A DNA stretch of 64,000 bases from contig OY755252.1 in NCBI GenBank assembly GCA_963576725.1, positions 53,159,059 to 53,223,058 on the forward strand, given 5' to 3'. The position numbers and the translations under genes are program-made. The DNA is from Azorinus chamasolen. Taxonomy: Eukaryota > Mollusca > Bivalvia > Cardiida > Solecurtidae. The notes beneath the pieces were generated by a model. It was not told the origin of the DNA. It did no database searches and saw nothing but the letters and a program-made list of their open reading frames with translations. Every line of letters begins with the position of its first letter. Position 1 is the stretch's first letter. This document shows positions 33,877 through 45,577 of the stretch, piece after piece.

Positions 33877-33987
33877 CTATCCCTCAGCGCACTTTCTGAC
33901 AAAAACCCGGTCCAATATGTGCGAGAGTCTGTTGACGTCCTCGTCTCGGTTCACAGCCGACTTGTGTTTCAGTAAATGCTGGAAAGA
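33877..33987 (-). CDS. Possible terminal exon of an unrecognised gene
   Basis: On the minus strand, TTGCTCTATCCACAG (good acceptor) is followed in phase 0 by 36 codons containing FQHLLKHKSAVNRDEDVN and a stop. Composition is more GC-rich and codon-like than its surroundings, which is why I list it. No upstream exon is identified and I do not recognise the protein. Confidence 0.3.
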   Translation of the reverse strand, partial: SFQHLLKHKSAVNRDEDVNRLSHILDRVFVRKCAEG

Positions 33988-34222
33988 CTGTGGATAGAGC
34001 AAAGATGAATTAGTCAGAGAAAGGAACAAAAGTGAGACATTTTGGTACAAAAAGTTTGGGTAAAAAGTGGTTGTGAAGGAAGCTTTTCCCAGCGACGTCA
34101 CAGAAAACGTAATTAGCACGTTGTTTTCATTGGTTTAGAAGACCGACTGTCAGAAAATAAAATGCCAGCACATAGGCAAATTAGATAAATTACAGACAAA
34201 AAATGCTAACCCGATTTATCAG

Positions 34223-36520
34223 GTACACGGCGAAAGAAAATTGGTTAAGAACAGTTCAGACCGTGAGCTAACATTACGGAACAAACAGGCACTAGCTAAT
34301 GGTTTAAACTATGCCCCGTCCGATACAGTTCCGGTTGAAGAATTCACCGTGGCTACGGAAAAGAAAAGGCATGTTGGATGTTCCCGTATGAAGAGGCCGA
34401 TCAAGTTCTTTCAGAAGTGGATGGTCTATTGAAGAAAGCGAAGTCCCCACTACAGAATGTTAGTAAGGAAGACGGGAAGTGGTCCAACAACTCGCAAATG
34501 ACACATCGATAACGGTGTTTTGCGCAGACAAAGGTAAAGCGACAGTTTTGATGGATACTGAACAGTGTGAGCAGAAAGTGAATACAAGTTCAGCGGATGT
34601 GAGGACTTGTGACGGGGAAGTATAAAGGTAGGTTGATCGGTTCATTAGATAGACTGAAAAAATATTGAAAACAAATTAATAAAAGAACAGCCAATATGAC
34701 TAATTGTACCGGACAGCTGAACTGGTGCCTAGAATGTATTGTACACCAAAATACACAAGGCTGGCACCACTCTTCGTCCGATTGTGGACTATACGGACTC
34801 TCCATCGGCTATCATACTTCTCGGGCGCTAGCTGACACCAACAATTTAGCTGCCCCCTAATCTACATTCATGATAGAAAACGATGGAATGTGTACATCAC
34901 ACGATGTGGTACCACTATTTACCAACACTCCCGTCGACAAAGCGATCTCTCTAATAGCCAATTGAAACAACAGTTGAAAGAGGATACCAACTTGAAAAAG
35001 AGATCAAACTTAGATCCTGTGTTCACCGTCGTCTATGTTGTGGGTAACTCCAGCGGGGATACCTTTATTTACACTATTTGTAAAGCTAGGGTGACTTTTA
35101 GAGAAGTGTGAGGTTAGGACGTCCGTAAACCGGTTTAAACCCCCAGTGGTGTTTTTGCTACTGACCGTGCCAAGGCGGTACTCTCTTTGTCACCCTTCCT
35201 TTTGTTTGCCTTGCGTCTTTGTGCTTGTGATTTTGTTCATGTGTGGAACGTTTGTCTCTGGTTCTTGTGTGTCTTTTGGTGTTTTCTGTGTTCATCTCGT
35301 GTGTGAGTGTGCGTTTGGGTGTGTGGTTGTGTGTGTGTGTATGTGTGTCATGCTGTCTATCGGTGTTTTGGTAGTGGTTGCGTCTTGCATGTGGCTTTGC
35401 CTGCTTGCCTTTACTACTTTTCCATTTAAAAGTAAGTGACATTATGGAGCTCTGTAAAATTATCTTAACCACAGCATATTTCATGTTCAGAGACACCATA
35501 TATCACCAGAAGTTCCGGACAGCAATGGGCTGTCCAGTATAGCCCATCTTCACCAACATTCATATGGAATTCCTACAACAAATTGCTACTACAAACGTCA
35601 CTGTAAGACAGTAAACCTTTCATATGGAAACTGTATGTAGATGAAATACTAGAAACGATAAATGACAAACTTGATTCCTTGACAGGACATCTGAACACAG
35701 TTAATAAGACATGAAGTATAAAATTCACGCATAAACAGGAGAACAATAAGTCCATAACTTTTTCTAGTCACATTGATCATTTAGAACTGTGGACGGAATG
35801 GTGAAAGTACTAGTATATCGTTATGCTACACACACTGACCGATACCTAATCTTCGCGTCTCACCATTCGCTTAATCACAACTATAGTATCGGACCAAAAA
35901 ATGAACAGCATATCAGATATGGTTGGCTACCGGAAATGGTCAAAAGACAAAGTAAAGAAACAAATAGACAGAAATACGGAAGAAAACAAGCACGCAAAGT
36001 AAAAATGAAAGACAGTGAGAATAAGTCGAAAGGCCTAGTAGTGCTGCCTTATGTAAAAGAATTGGCTAGAAGTGTGAACCGAGTCCTTAGGAAGCACAAC
36101 ATCGCTTCAGTCATGAAGTTATACAGAACACTCCGATCAACACTAGTGCACCCAAAATACAAAATCAAAACAGAAAATAAAAGAGACTTAGTGTATGCAA
36201 TCCCATGTAAATAATGTTAGAGATCATACATCGGCTAAAGAAATATAGTCTAGAAGAATACACGAATGATGTAGATAACCACCAAGAGAAAAATTATACA
36301 AGATCTGAACGCAAGGTATCCTTAACTGAATGTAACAAAAACGACATCCATTCAGTGCAGTCCAATCACACATCATTGATTGGGAGGGCACCAAATTAGT
36401 TGAAAGGGAATCAGGCACGACAAATGAAATAGGGTCATTCAGATAAGAAAACACAAGTCGACTATGAACCTTGACGAAGGGGTTTGTAGACTCTCGCACA
36501 TATGAGTCCCGGTGCAATGA
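34223..36520 (+). pseudogene. Decayed classic Penelope-like element (Poseidon-type, C-terminal endonuclease)
   Basis: Recognisable in order despite stops and frameshifts: N-terminal RT block (LTLRNKQALANGLNYAP, VEEFTVATEKA) at 34241-34440; motif A region (TSHDVVPLFTNTPVDKA) near 34895-34950; motif B region (FRDTIYHQ...TAMG) near 35480-35540; thumb-like ASHHSLNHN near 35850; connector VHPKYKIKTENKRDLVYAIPCKN near 36150-36210; a damaged GIY-YIG endonuclease tail with DVDNHQEKNYTRS and QSNH near 36265-36370. RT followed by endonuclease is the canonical PLE order, the reverse of the Naiads. It is interrupted by a Naiad tail at 35016-35436. Inactive. Confidence 0.8.
35016..35436 (+). mobile_element. 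Naiad-family 2, 3' tail inserted in the Poseidon-type element
   Basis: From CCTGTGTTCACCGTCG through GTAAACCGGTTTAAACC, GTGCCAAGGCGGTACTCTC and a TG-rich stretch to GTGGCTTTGCC. The same tail occurs at 36826-37220 (minus), 44270-44640 (plus), 46650-46916 (minus) and 20410-20690 (minus). The host reading frame resumes immediately after it (GACATTATGGAGCTCTG). Confidence 0.75.
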
Positions 36521-36609
36521 GAAAAAGTGACCTCCCGTAGTAGATCGACCGGGGCCGATTTATTAAATAGTACTATGACCCCGGTCATTTTACTAAAAAT
36601 GGAAAAGTA

Positions 36610-36825
36610 GTAAATTCTGAAGGGAGGTGATCCCCTGAGAGCAAAAATTGCAACACAAAAAGAGAAAATTGCAGACTCGGTTTTATTGAGTCTGTTCATG
36701 AACAGTAATTGAAAGTGCAACACTGCTCACGCCCCTAGCACCGGCTTAAGCGGTATTCAATTTTCAGAACAAGAAGTACTGAAATTCATGATCTCAAAGG
36801 ATAAGAAGGTATAACAACACTGAGT
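36610..36825 (+). repeat. ~285-bp repeat family, plus copy (partial)
   Basis: GGGAGGTGATCCCCTGAGAG to AACAACACTGAG, with the same central hairpin GACTCGGTTTTATTGAGTC and palindrome TGTTCATGAACA. Abuts a minus-strand Naiad tail. Confidence 0.85.
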
Positions 36826-36891
36826 CAAGCAGGCAAAGCCTCATACAAGACGCAACCACCACCAAAACACCGATAGACAACATGACACGTA

Positions 36892-36923
<32 letters not shown>

Positions 36924-37490
36924 CACACACACACGATATGAATACAGAAACTACCAACAGACACACAAGAACCAGAGAGAAACACTCCACACATGAACAA
37001 AATCACAAGCACAAAGACGTAAGGAAAACAAAAGGAAGGGTGACTAAGAGAGTACCGCCTTGGCATGGTCAGTAACAAAAACACCACTGGGGGTTTAAAC
37101 CGGTTTACAGACGTCCTAACCTCACACTTCTGTCAAAGTCACCCTAGCTTTACAAATAGTGTAAATAAAGGTATCCCCGTCGGACTTACCCACAACATAG
37201 ACGACGGTGAACACAGGACAACATGTAAAACAGCATAATAACTGTGACAATCCGTCAAATATGCACTCAATGACTTTGCCGAAGTCAGAGCACTTGCAGG
37301 TAAGCCGTTAAGGGCACGACAGGGAAAAAGTAATACATGAATCTGGTAAGCTCATCCCGTATCTGAGTTTTAACGTATACCATCATAAAGTACTACCCTC
37401 GGCCTGTCATCGTGCAAACAAAGAGGGAAGCATAGCTACCGACTGCAAAAAGGGTCGATAACCCAACATGCAATGCGTTGCAATACAATG
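36826..37490 (-). mobile_element. Naiad-family 2, 3' fragment with SECIS-like hairpin
   Basis: Minus strand: end of the RT ORF (CATGTTGGGTTATCGACCC region, 37430-37480), SECIS-like hairpin (37335-37392), then the family-2 tail with GTTTAAACCGGTTTA and a CGCA/CA microsatellite (36888-36936). Diverged from the young Naiads. Confidence 0.75.
37335..37392 (-). promoter_or_regulatory. SECIS-like element of Naiad family 2
   Basis: Minus strand: lower helix AGTAC/GTATT; ATGA (37383-37386); arm TGGTATACGTT; AAAA; mini-helix CTCA/TGAG; TTACC; AGAT (37341-37344). Same layout as 8731-8793 but with the mini-helix changed from TCCA/TGGA to CTCA/TGAG, a pair of compensating changes. Confidence 0.6.
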
Positions 37491-37539
37491 GGATCAGTAA
37501 AGTAAAGTAAAGTAAAGTGACTCCCTTGCCATAGTATAA

Positions 37540-38530
37540 TGACCCCCTTATAATAGTTTGACCCACTCTTTTTTATCGTAGTAGGTCGACCTAGGGGTAT
37601 CTATATTTTATAGTACAATGACCCCTGGTCATTTTACTATAAAATATAGTGACTCCTTTGCCAAAATACATTCACCAGGGAGTCGATATATTATATAGTA
37701 CTATGACCCCCCATGCTATTTTACTATTAAATGTAGTTACTCCCTTGCATGTCATTTTACTATTAAATAAAGTGACCCTTTTGCCAAAATACATCCAACA
37801 GGGTGTGGGGTCGATAATATATAGTACTTTGACCCCATGCCATTTTACTATAAAATATAGTAACTCCCTTTCAAAAATACATCCACTACTGTATCGATAA
37901 ATCATATAGTACTATGACCCCAAGGCCCATTTACCATAAAAATAGTGACTCCTTTGTCAAAATACATCCACCGGGGTGGGGGGGTCGATATATTATATAG
38001 TACTATGACCCTCATGTCTTTTTACTATGAAATATAGTGACTCCATTGCAAAAATTACATCCACCAGGGGTCGATATGTTATGTAGTACTATGTGCCCCG
38101 TGCCAATTTACTATAAAATATAGTGACTCCCTTGCAAAAATACACCCACCACGGTGGTCGATATATCATATAGGTCTATGACTCCCCGGTCATTTTACTA
38201 TAAAATATAGTGACCCCTTTGCCAAAATACATCCACAATGGGGGTCGATATACAATATAGTACTATGACCCCCATGCAATTTTACAAGAAAATATACCGA
38301 CTCCCTTGTCAAGATAAATACATCCATGATGAGGAGGTAATCGATATATTATATAGTACTATGACCCAATGTCATTTTATTTATAAAATATAGTCACTCC
38401 ATTGCAAAAATATATATCCACTACGGGGTCGATAAATCATATAGTACTATGACACCAGGCCAAGTTATTATAAAATATAGTGACTTCCATGCCAAATTAC
38501 ATTCACCAGAGGGTCGATATATTGAATTAT
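37540..38530. repeat. ~88-bp satellite array, part 1
   Basis: Units of TATAGTACTATGACCCC, CATTTTACTATAAAATATAG, TGACTCCCTTGCCAAAATACATCCAC and GGGGTCGATATATTA repeat about every 84-95 bp. Frames through it are artefacts. Confidence 0.93.
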
Positions 38531-39013
38531 TATACCTCAGTTTTATTTACAATGTTAATTTCCCATAGGCCACCGTGACATAGAAATACTGTCAGGCCCA
38601 GCGGGAAAAAAAATACTGTCGGAAAAATACTGTCTCCCGCTACCATAGGAATGGAACATCTAGTTCAGTGAGCGCTTATTTAATTGTGTACGTGACGTCA
38701 TCCGATGACGTTATCGTTTGGCGCCATCTAACGCTTGCAATTTGATCAACAAACGTCATTATGAAAACTGATTTGTTTTTGTTTATATATTTGAGAAATG
38801 TCGCGTTATGCGACTATTTCGGAGGAGTCTGTCAAGATTGGACATTGAAAAGGACTCCGCCAGTACTTATAACGTGTCATGAATAGAAATTTGAAGCTGT
38901 TCCGCGATTTTTAAGCACCGAGTAGCTCTATAACTTTTGTTTAAAACTGTTTATTGTTGTCATTGAATAAATATGTTTGCTGACGAAATTGATTGTGCTG
39001 TTCGGTATAATAA
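38531..39013. other. Non-repeat insertion in the satellite
   Basis: About 480 bp unrelated to the satellite, with several AATACTGTC words (38585-38632) and AATAAA near 38966. No ORF of note; unidentified element. Confidence 0.5.
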
Positions 39014-39130
39014 AATAAATATCAAATCCTATGGAGAGAGAAAGCACGTATTGTCAACCCTCGGTGTGGTCATAACCAACCTCGGGTTGACAGTACGTGC
39101 TGTCTCTCTCCATTGGATGTGATATTTATA
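39014..39130. repeat. 117-bp snap-back hairpin
   Basis: ATAAATATCA...ATGGAGAGAGAAAGCACGTA faces its near-complement ending GATATTTAT; arms of about 46 bp with few mismatches around a short CGGTGTGGTCATAACCAACC-type loop. Confidence 0.85.
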
Positions 39131-40019
39131 TATAGTACTATGACGCTCATGCCATTTTACTATAAAATATAGTGACTCCCTTGCAAAAAAACATTCACCA
39201 CGTGATCGATTAATCATATAGTACTATGATCACCAGGCAATTCTATTTCGACAATGTGATTGGTTCGTCGATAAAAATGAGATGTAAGATGTTTTTAAAT
39301 TTTACTGTAAAATATAGTTATTCTCTTGCCAAAAAAAATATCTAAACCAACTCCCTTGCCAAAATGCATCCACGATGGGGTGTCGATATAGTAAATAGTA
39401 CTATAACTCATGTCATTTTTCTATATAATATAGTAACTCCTTGCCAAAATACATCCACGATTGAGGTCGATATATTATATAGCACTATGACCCCATGCGA
39501 TATTTTATGTAGTACTATGACCCCCATGCCATTTTGCTATAAAATATAGTGACTCCCTTGCAAAGAATACATCCACTACGGGACTGATAAATCATATAGT
39601 ACTCTGAACCCAGGCCTTTTTACTATAAAATATAGTGACTACCTTGCCAAAGTACATCCACCCGGGGGTCGATATAATATATAGTACTATGACCCTCATG
39701 TCATTTGATTACAATGCATAGTGACTTCCTTGCCAAAATACATCCACGATGGGGATCGATAAATTATATAGTATTATGACCCCATGTCATTTTACTATAA
39801 ATTATACCGACTCCCTTGCCAAAATGCATCCATGATGGGGTCGATATAGTAAATAGTACTATGGCCCCATGCCATTTTACTATATAATATAGTGACTCCT
39901 TGCCAAAAACATCAACAATGGGGGTCGATATTTCATATAGCACTGTGATCCCCATGCCATTTTACTAGAAAATATACCGACTCCCTTGCCAAATTACATC
40001 CACGATGGAGGGGGGGGGG
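39131..40019. repeat. ~88-bp satellite array, part 2
   Basis: Continuation of 37540-38530 in the same orientation, ending at a G-run (about 40008-40020). Confidence 0.92.
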
Positions 40020-40280
40020 GTTCGATAAACATGGGGTCATAATACTATCTTTTATAGTAAAATGACATTAGGTCATAGTACTATATAATATATCGACACT
40101 CCTGGTGGAAAGTATTTTGGTAAGGGAGCGACTATATTTTATAGTAAAATGGCATGGGTGTCATAGTTCTATTTAATATATCGACCCCCTATCGTGGATG
40201 TGTTTTGGCAAGAGAATCACTATATTTTATAGTAAAATGGATGTATTTTGGCAAGGGAGTCGGTATATTTTTACTTTGAG
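40020..40280. repeat. ~88-bp satellite array, inverted segment
   Basis: The same units appear in reverse complement (GGGGTCATA.TACTAT, TTTATAGTAAAATG, TATTTTGGCAAGGGAGT). A head-to-head switch of orientation occurs at the G-run. Confidence 0.88.
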
Positions 40281-40299
40281 GTATATAACACATTTTGAG

Positions 40300-41530
40300 C
40301 CAGTTAAAAAACATACAAAATGTATAACTTATCAGGGACAATAACACACAAGTCACACAACTCAAATGATCATTTTGTTACCTTGGCATGGTGTGAAAAT
40401 CACTTAAAAAGAGACGATTCCTGCTTGAGCTGTGAAGAAGATACATAATGGTATATATTTGCTATGCTTTAAGTCTTAAGAGAATCAAGCTAAGAAACTC
40501 TAATAATGTTTAATGTCATAAATTATCTATCAATCTCTAAATATATTCTTTGACGTTTTCATAGGAAGTTTTCATTCATGTAACTACTGACACAAACAAA
40601 ATATTGAATTGACACAACTGAACAAGATACAAATCATCAAAGTTTTAACTGTTTTAACGCATATTTTAACTAATTAATGACAATACCTTCATAATAACAA
40701 GAGAGAGGGAACTGGAATCACATAGGTTCACAGCAATTCATGCTGGGCAACATTTCTGTGTGTGAAGTTTCCAGGCTAGTCCTATTAGATTTAGTTATGC
40801 GTGGCTCAATGTTCGTTATAAACTAAAACACATTCCAGCTTGTCAGGGGCAACAACTCCAAATTAAAACCAGGGTTAGGGAACTGAAATTATAAAGATGC
40901 AAAATAACTCACGCAGGGCAGCGTGTCTTTTGAATTTCAAGACTCCAGCCACATTAGTTTCAAAGTTATGAGTGCTGCAAAGTTTATCATTAATGTATTC
41001 AGGGACAATAACTTCAAAATTATCCGGGGAAGAAACTGAAAATATAAAGGTGCACAACAGCTCATACTATGCAATATTTCTAGTTTCTAGGCTCTGGCCA
41101 TATTCATTTCGGAGATATAAGTGGCCCAAAGTTCGTTATAAACTATGACATGGCCAATAACTCCAAAACTATCAGAAAGAAGGAATTGAAAATATGGCGG
41201 TGCACAGCAACTTATACTAGACTTGTAAAGTTTAAAGAATCTAGCATAAACAATTTCTGAGTTATGGATGCTGCAAAATTTGCCATTAATTATCGCATAT
41301 TCAAACTATTCAGGGACAATAACTAAAAAACTACCAGGGGAGAACTGAAAATATGGAGGTACACAACAACTCATACTGGGCAACACTCCTGTGAAGTTTC
41401 AAGATTCTAACCTTAACAGTTTTGAGTTACGCATGCCGCAACATCTGTAACAGACAGACAGACAGACAGAAGAACAACTCTGGCAAAAACAATATGCCCC
41501 ATACACATTTGGTGGAGACATTTATAATGA
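40300..41530. repeat. Degenerate tandem repeat, modules about 150 bp
   Basis: Modules containing GGGACAATAACT(C/A)(C/A)AAA, GGGGA(A)GAACTGAAAATAT, GGTGCACA(A/G)CAACTCATACT, GGGCAACA, TTTGAGTTATG(G/C)ATGC repeat five to six times and end in a CAGACAGACAGACAGA run. Non-coding. Confidence 0.8.
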
Positions 41531-41579
41531 TAACTAAGAAGGAATTTACTTCACTTTTATGCACACATTTTAGGGTCAG

Positions 41580-41995
41580 GTTGTTATCTCGTATGTGAGG
41601 TCAGTTTCTTATACGTAAAGGGAGTCATTGTACTACGACTCACTCGGTCATAGTACTATAACCGGGGGTTCATAGTACTATATAATAAATCGAACCCTCG
41701 GTCGATCTACTACAGGGTCAGTTTGTTATATGAGGGGTCAGAATTTTATATGTAAGGGGTCATAGTACTACGAATCCCCCGGTTATAGTACTTTAACGGG
41801 GTCATAGTACTATATAGTAAATCGAAACCCCCGGTCGATCTACTATAGGTGTCACTTTGTTATATGAGGGGTCAGAATTTTATATGTAAGGGGGTCATAG
41901 TACTACGATTCCCCCGGATATATAACTATGACCGGGGGTCATAGTACTACATGTATATAGTAAATCGACCACCGGTCGATCTTCTACGGGGTCAG
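41580..41995. repeat. 134-bp tandem repeat related to the satellite
   Basis: Three units with GGGGTCATAGTACTAC, CCCCCGGT, GTCGATCTACTA and TTATATGAGGGGTCAGAATTTTATATGTAAG, period 134 bp. Shares TATAGTACTATGACC-type words with the 88-bp array. Confidence 0.88.
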
Positions 41996-42109
41996 TTTTC
42001 CTCATTACACCGGAAATAGCTGATGATTTTGGAAAACACTAGAATAGTCCAATAGAATATCTGAGGATGGCAACAGTGTTCGTCAAAACTGTTAGATGTA
42101 AGCTAAACA

Positions 42110-44045
42110 TTCAGTAGTATTTAAAGAACATAAAACAACATACACTTTCTACTTTGTACTGGATTCCGAAACTACATAAAAACCCTTTATATCCAACTGT
42201 TATTACTACTAAAATATCTAAAATGTTGACGTCCTGTCTTACTACGATCAAAGAACATGTAAAACGTAACTGTGATAAAATATATGAAAATTCTGGTATT
42301 AATGCTTTTTGGTCCATAAAAATTCAAATGATGTTCTATCTAAACTTGAAAATGAACAGTACAACATTTCTCCACTGATTTCTCCACACTCTATACTACT
42401 CTACCTCACCATCTTATAAAGGATAAACTGATTAAATTAATAAAAATAACTTTGCTAGAGAAAATAAAATGTTCATTGCTTGTTATATTCAACGTTCATT
42501 CTTTTCGAATTCGGAAGTTGAACAATACACAATGTTGACTTGTCTTGATGTTTGTAGATATGTTGCCTTTCTTTGAGATAATATATTTGTGCGTTATGAG
42601 GATACCATATAGATATTAAAAATTCTGGAAGGAGGTGATCCAACGAGAGCATAAATTGCAACACAAAAAGAGAAAATTGCAGACTCGGTTTTATTGAGTC
42701 TGTTCATGAACAGTAATTGAAAGTGCAACACTGCTCACGCCCCCCCCCCTAGCACCGGCTTAAGCGGTATTCAATTTTCAGAACAAGAAGTACTGAAATT
42801 CATGATCTCGAAGGACCAGAAGGTATAACAACACTGAGGATGAAGTACGGGGCGACGTTTTACGGCCGCCACACAAGCACTTAACACCTGCTGTTGTGAA
42901 GATTATAAATTCTGAAAGGAGGTGATCCAACGAGAGCATAAATTGCAACACAAAAAGAGAAAATTGCAGACTCGGTTTTATTGAGTCTGTTCATGAACAG
43001 TAATTGAAAGTGCAACACTGCTCACGCCCCCTAGCACCGGCTTAAGCGGTATTCAATTTTCAGAACAAGAAGTACTGAAATTCATGATCTCGAAGGACCA
43101 GAAGGTATAACAACACTGAGTATGAAGTACGGGGCGACGTTTTACGGCCGCCACACAAGCACTTAACACCTGCTGTTGTGAAGATTATAAATTCTGAAAG
43201 GAGGTGATCCAACGAGAGCATGAATTGCAACACAAAAAGAGAAAATTGCAGTTGATGGTATACCCATGTGTGTCCCTCTTGTTGCAGATTTGTTTTTGTA
43301 TTGCTATGAGAGGGATTTTATTCTTAGCTTAAAACCTGATACACATGCTGATATTGTTAATGCTTTTAATAAAACTTCAAGGTGTTTTGACGATATTTTG
43401 AATTTGGATAATTCTTATTTTGAAACCAATGATTTCTTCAATTTACCCTAAAGAAATGTCCTTAAACAGTCTTTAAACAAAGCGAATCAATCTGACATTA
43501 TGGCTTCCTTTTTAGATTTGAATCTTTCCATTACAAGCGATAAAGTTTCGTCTAAAATATACGATAAAAGGGAAGATTTTAATTTTAAATTCGTTAATTA
43601 TTCTTTTCTAGATGGAGATGTGCTCCGTTCTACATCTTATGTGGTTTATATTCCTCAACTTATTCTGTTTGCCCGAGCCTGTTCTTTGCTAGAAGATTTT
43701 AATAGTCGTAATTAAGTTATAACTGATAAACTTCTTAAGCAAGGTTACAGATATCACAAACTTCGGAAAACGTTTTCAAAATTCTATTATCGAAATTTAC
43801 CACTCATTAGTAAATATAATTGCAATCTACGGACGTTACTGCAACAAGGCAATTCTCATCCAGAATTTTATGGTGATGTTATCTACAAACTTAGGAAAAA
43901 TCGAGGTCATATCCATTTTTATTATTTGTTTATAAAACGCATTAAAACCTTTAAGAAGAAAGGTTATGACCCTATTATATTGCAACGCAATGCATGTTTG
44001 GTTATTGGCCCTTTTACAGTCGGTAGCTACGCTTCCCTCTTTGAT
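42110..44045 (+). pseudogene. Decayed Naiad-family 2 reverse transcriptase, split by a tandem repeat
   Basis: Aligns block by block with the RT of the intact Naiad: LYWIPKLHKNPLYP (42154 on), SCLTTIKEHVKRNCDKIYENSGINAFWS, then after the 42617-43253 insertion VPLVADLFLYCYERDFILSL, CFDDILNLDN (motif C changed from YLDD to CFDD), ASFLDLNL, VVYIPQLILFARACS, and the end ILQRNACLVIGPF near 43980-44030. Multiple frameshifts and stops. The N-terminal endonuclease is absent (5'-truncated). Confidence 0.85.
42617..43253 (+). repeat. ~285-bp repeat, tandem 2.2 units inside the RT pseudogene
   Basis: GGAGGTGATCC landmarks at 42631, 42918 and 43200 give periods of 287 and 282 bp. The units are nearly identical apart from a C-run, and include GTACGGGGCGACGTTTTACGG and GGCCGCCACAC. 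It sits between the RT residues just before IPMG and the IPM(C) motif itself, so it arrived after the Naiad copy. Confidence 0.93.
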
Positions 44046-44645
44046 TGCGTGCTGACAGGCTGAGGGTAGAACTCTGATTGTATACTCTTAAACTCTTAAC
44101 GGGATGAGCTTAAGAGACTCATGTATTACTTTTCCCCTGCCGTGCCCTTAATGGCTTCCCTGCAGTTGCTCTGACTTCAGCAAAGTCATTGAGTACATAT
44201 TTGACGGATTTTTCACAGTTTTATGCTATGTTTTACATATTGTCATGTGTTAATTGTTGTGGGAAGTCCGACAGGGATACCTTTATTTACACTATTTGTT
44301 GAGCTACGGTGACTTTGAGATAAGTGTGAGGTTGGGACGTAACCGGTTTAAATCGCAAGTGATGATTTTGCTACTGACCGAGCAACAAGGCGGTACTCTC
44401 TTTGTCACCCTTACTTTTGTTTAGCGTGTGTCTTTGTGCTTGTGCTTTCGTTTGTTCATGTTTGGAATGTTTGTATCTGGTGCTTGTGTGTTTGTTGGTG
44501 TTTTCTGTGTTCATCTCGTGTGTGTGCGTGTGTTTGGGTGTGTGTGTGTGTTTGTGTGAGACATGCGGTCTTTCGATGTTTTGGTGGTTGCTGTGTCTTG
44601 TATGTGGCTTTGCCTTCTTGGCTTTACTGCTTTTTCATTGTTATT
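44046..44645 (+). mobile_element. 3' tail of the family-2 Naiad copy
   Basis: Follows the RT pseudogene in order: decayed SECIS region (AAACTCTTAACGGGATGAGC, 44090-44110, with the ATGA quartet lost), AACCGGTTTAAAT, AAGGCGGTACTCTC, a TG-rich stretch and the GTGGCTTTGCC end. Confidence 0.75.
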
Positions 44646-45230
44646 CATTTACCAATCAAATGAACAATTTCAAGGCCAATATTAAATATGTTCATATGTC
44701 ATATCAAGAATTGATCTGATTAAAATTCTTGATGTCGTTATTTCTTAGATGAATATAAATCAGGCAAGCTATTAACTTTAAGCACGGCCCGGGCAAGCTC
44801 AGGGTTATGTTTAAAAACAGTTTAGCTCCAGATGCTATGCCGAATAACATGGCAAACGTAATCTTAACTATAGTATACGTCATATTATACGTCCTATAAA
44901 AAGAAAGATGGTCTCGATTAGAAGACAATGTCAACTTAATGTCTTGGGGCGAGATTGCTTGGGTTACGTTATTTTTAAGACATTACCTCATGGGTATTTA
45001 TGTAAGGAATAACGACGTAATGAATATTAATTAAATGAATTTATCTAGTAACATATGAAGAATGAAACGTTTGACATTCGTAAAACCCAGAGAACTTAAT
45101 TCATGATATTCAAAGAGTAGATTCCGATCAGACAGAAGTATTGATATAGCCCTATGCGTTGAGTAAGGCAAGTGACTATTACTATTGGTTTTTATCAGGA
45201 AAATGTTATACAACTCTGTTTATTTTGTAG

Positions 45231-45355
45231 CTGAAAAGTGTGAGGATAAAATTCCAACCTGCGCCGAATATGGTCATAGAATGTGTACTGAAGTATTATA
45301 CTATGGTTGGAGACTGGAAAACTGTCCAAGATATTGTGAACTGTGCACGTTGTGA
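45231..45355 (+). CDS. ShKT-type six-cysteine terminal exon
   Basis: TTTATTTTGTAG (acceptor at 45229-45230) is followed in phase 1 by 40 residues and a stop. Six cysteines are spaced x6, x7, x12, x3, x2; the opening CEDKIPTC and closing ENCPRYCELC match the ShKT fold pattern (Cys-x-Asp near the start, CxxxCxxC at the end). ShKT domains occur in secreted proteins, metalloprotease tails and some channel blockers; an isolated short one on a signal peptide would be a small secreted disulphide-rich peptide. The entry phase matches the phase-1 signal exon at 32271-32363. No toxicity should be inferred. Confidence 0.6.
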
Positions 45356-45577
45356 ACATAGCCTACATGTTTTGTAGTTGTGACATCTATGACATGGTGG
45401 AGATAATGGCTTATTTTGTAAACATGATCCAGTTAAGTCAATAAATGACAATAATCATTAACAGGTGCAGAAAGGTTGCTGTTGCACGAATGGTTTGGAG
45501 GAGTTCAAATCAATATATGCACTTGTATACAGTAAAACCTGTCTTTAGCGATCGTTCATTTATAGGACATAGGCGTC

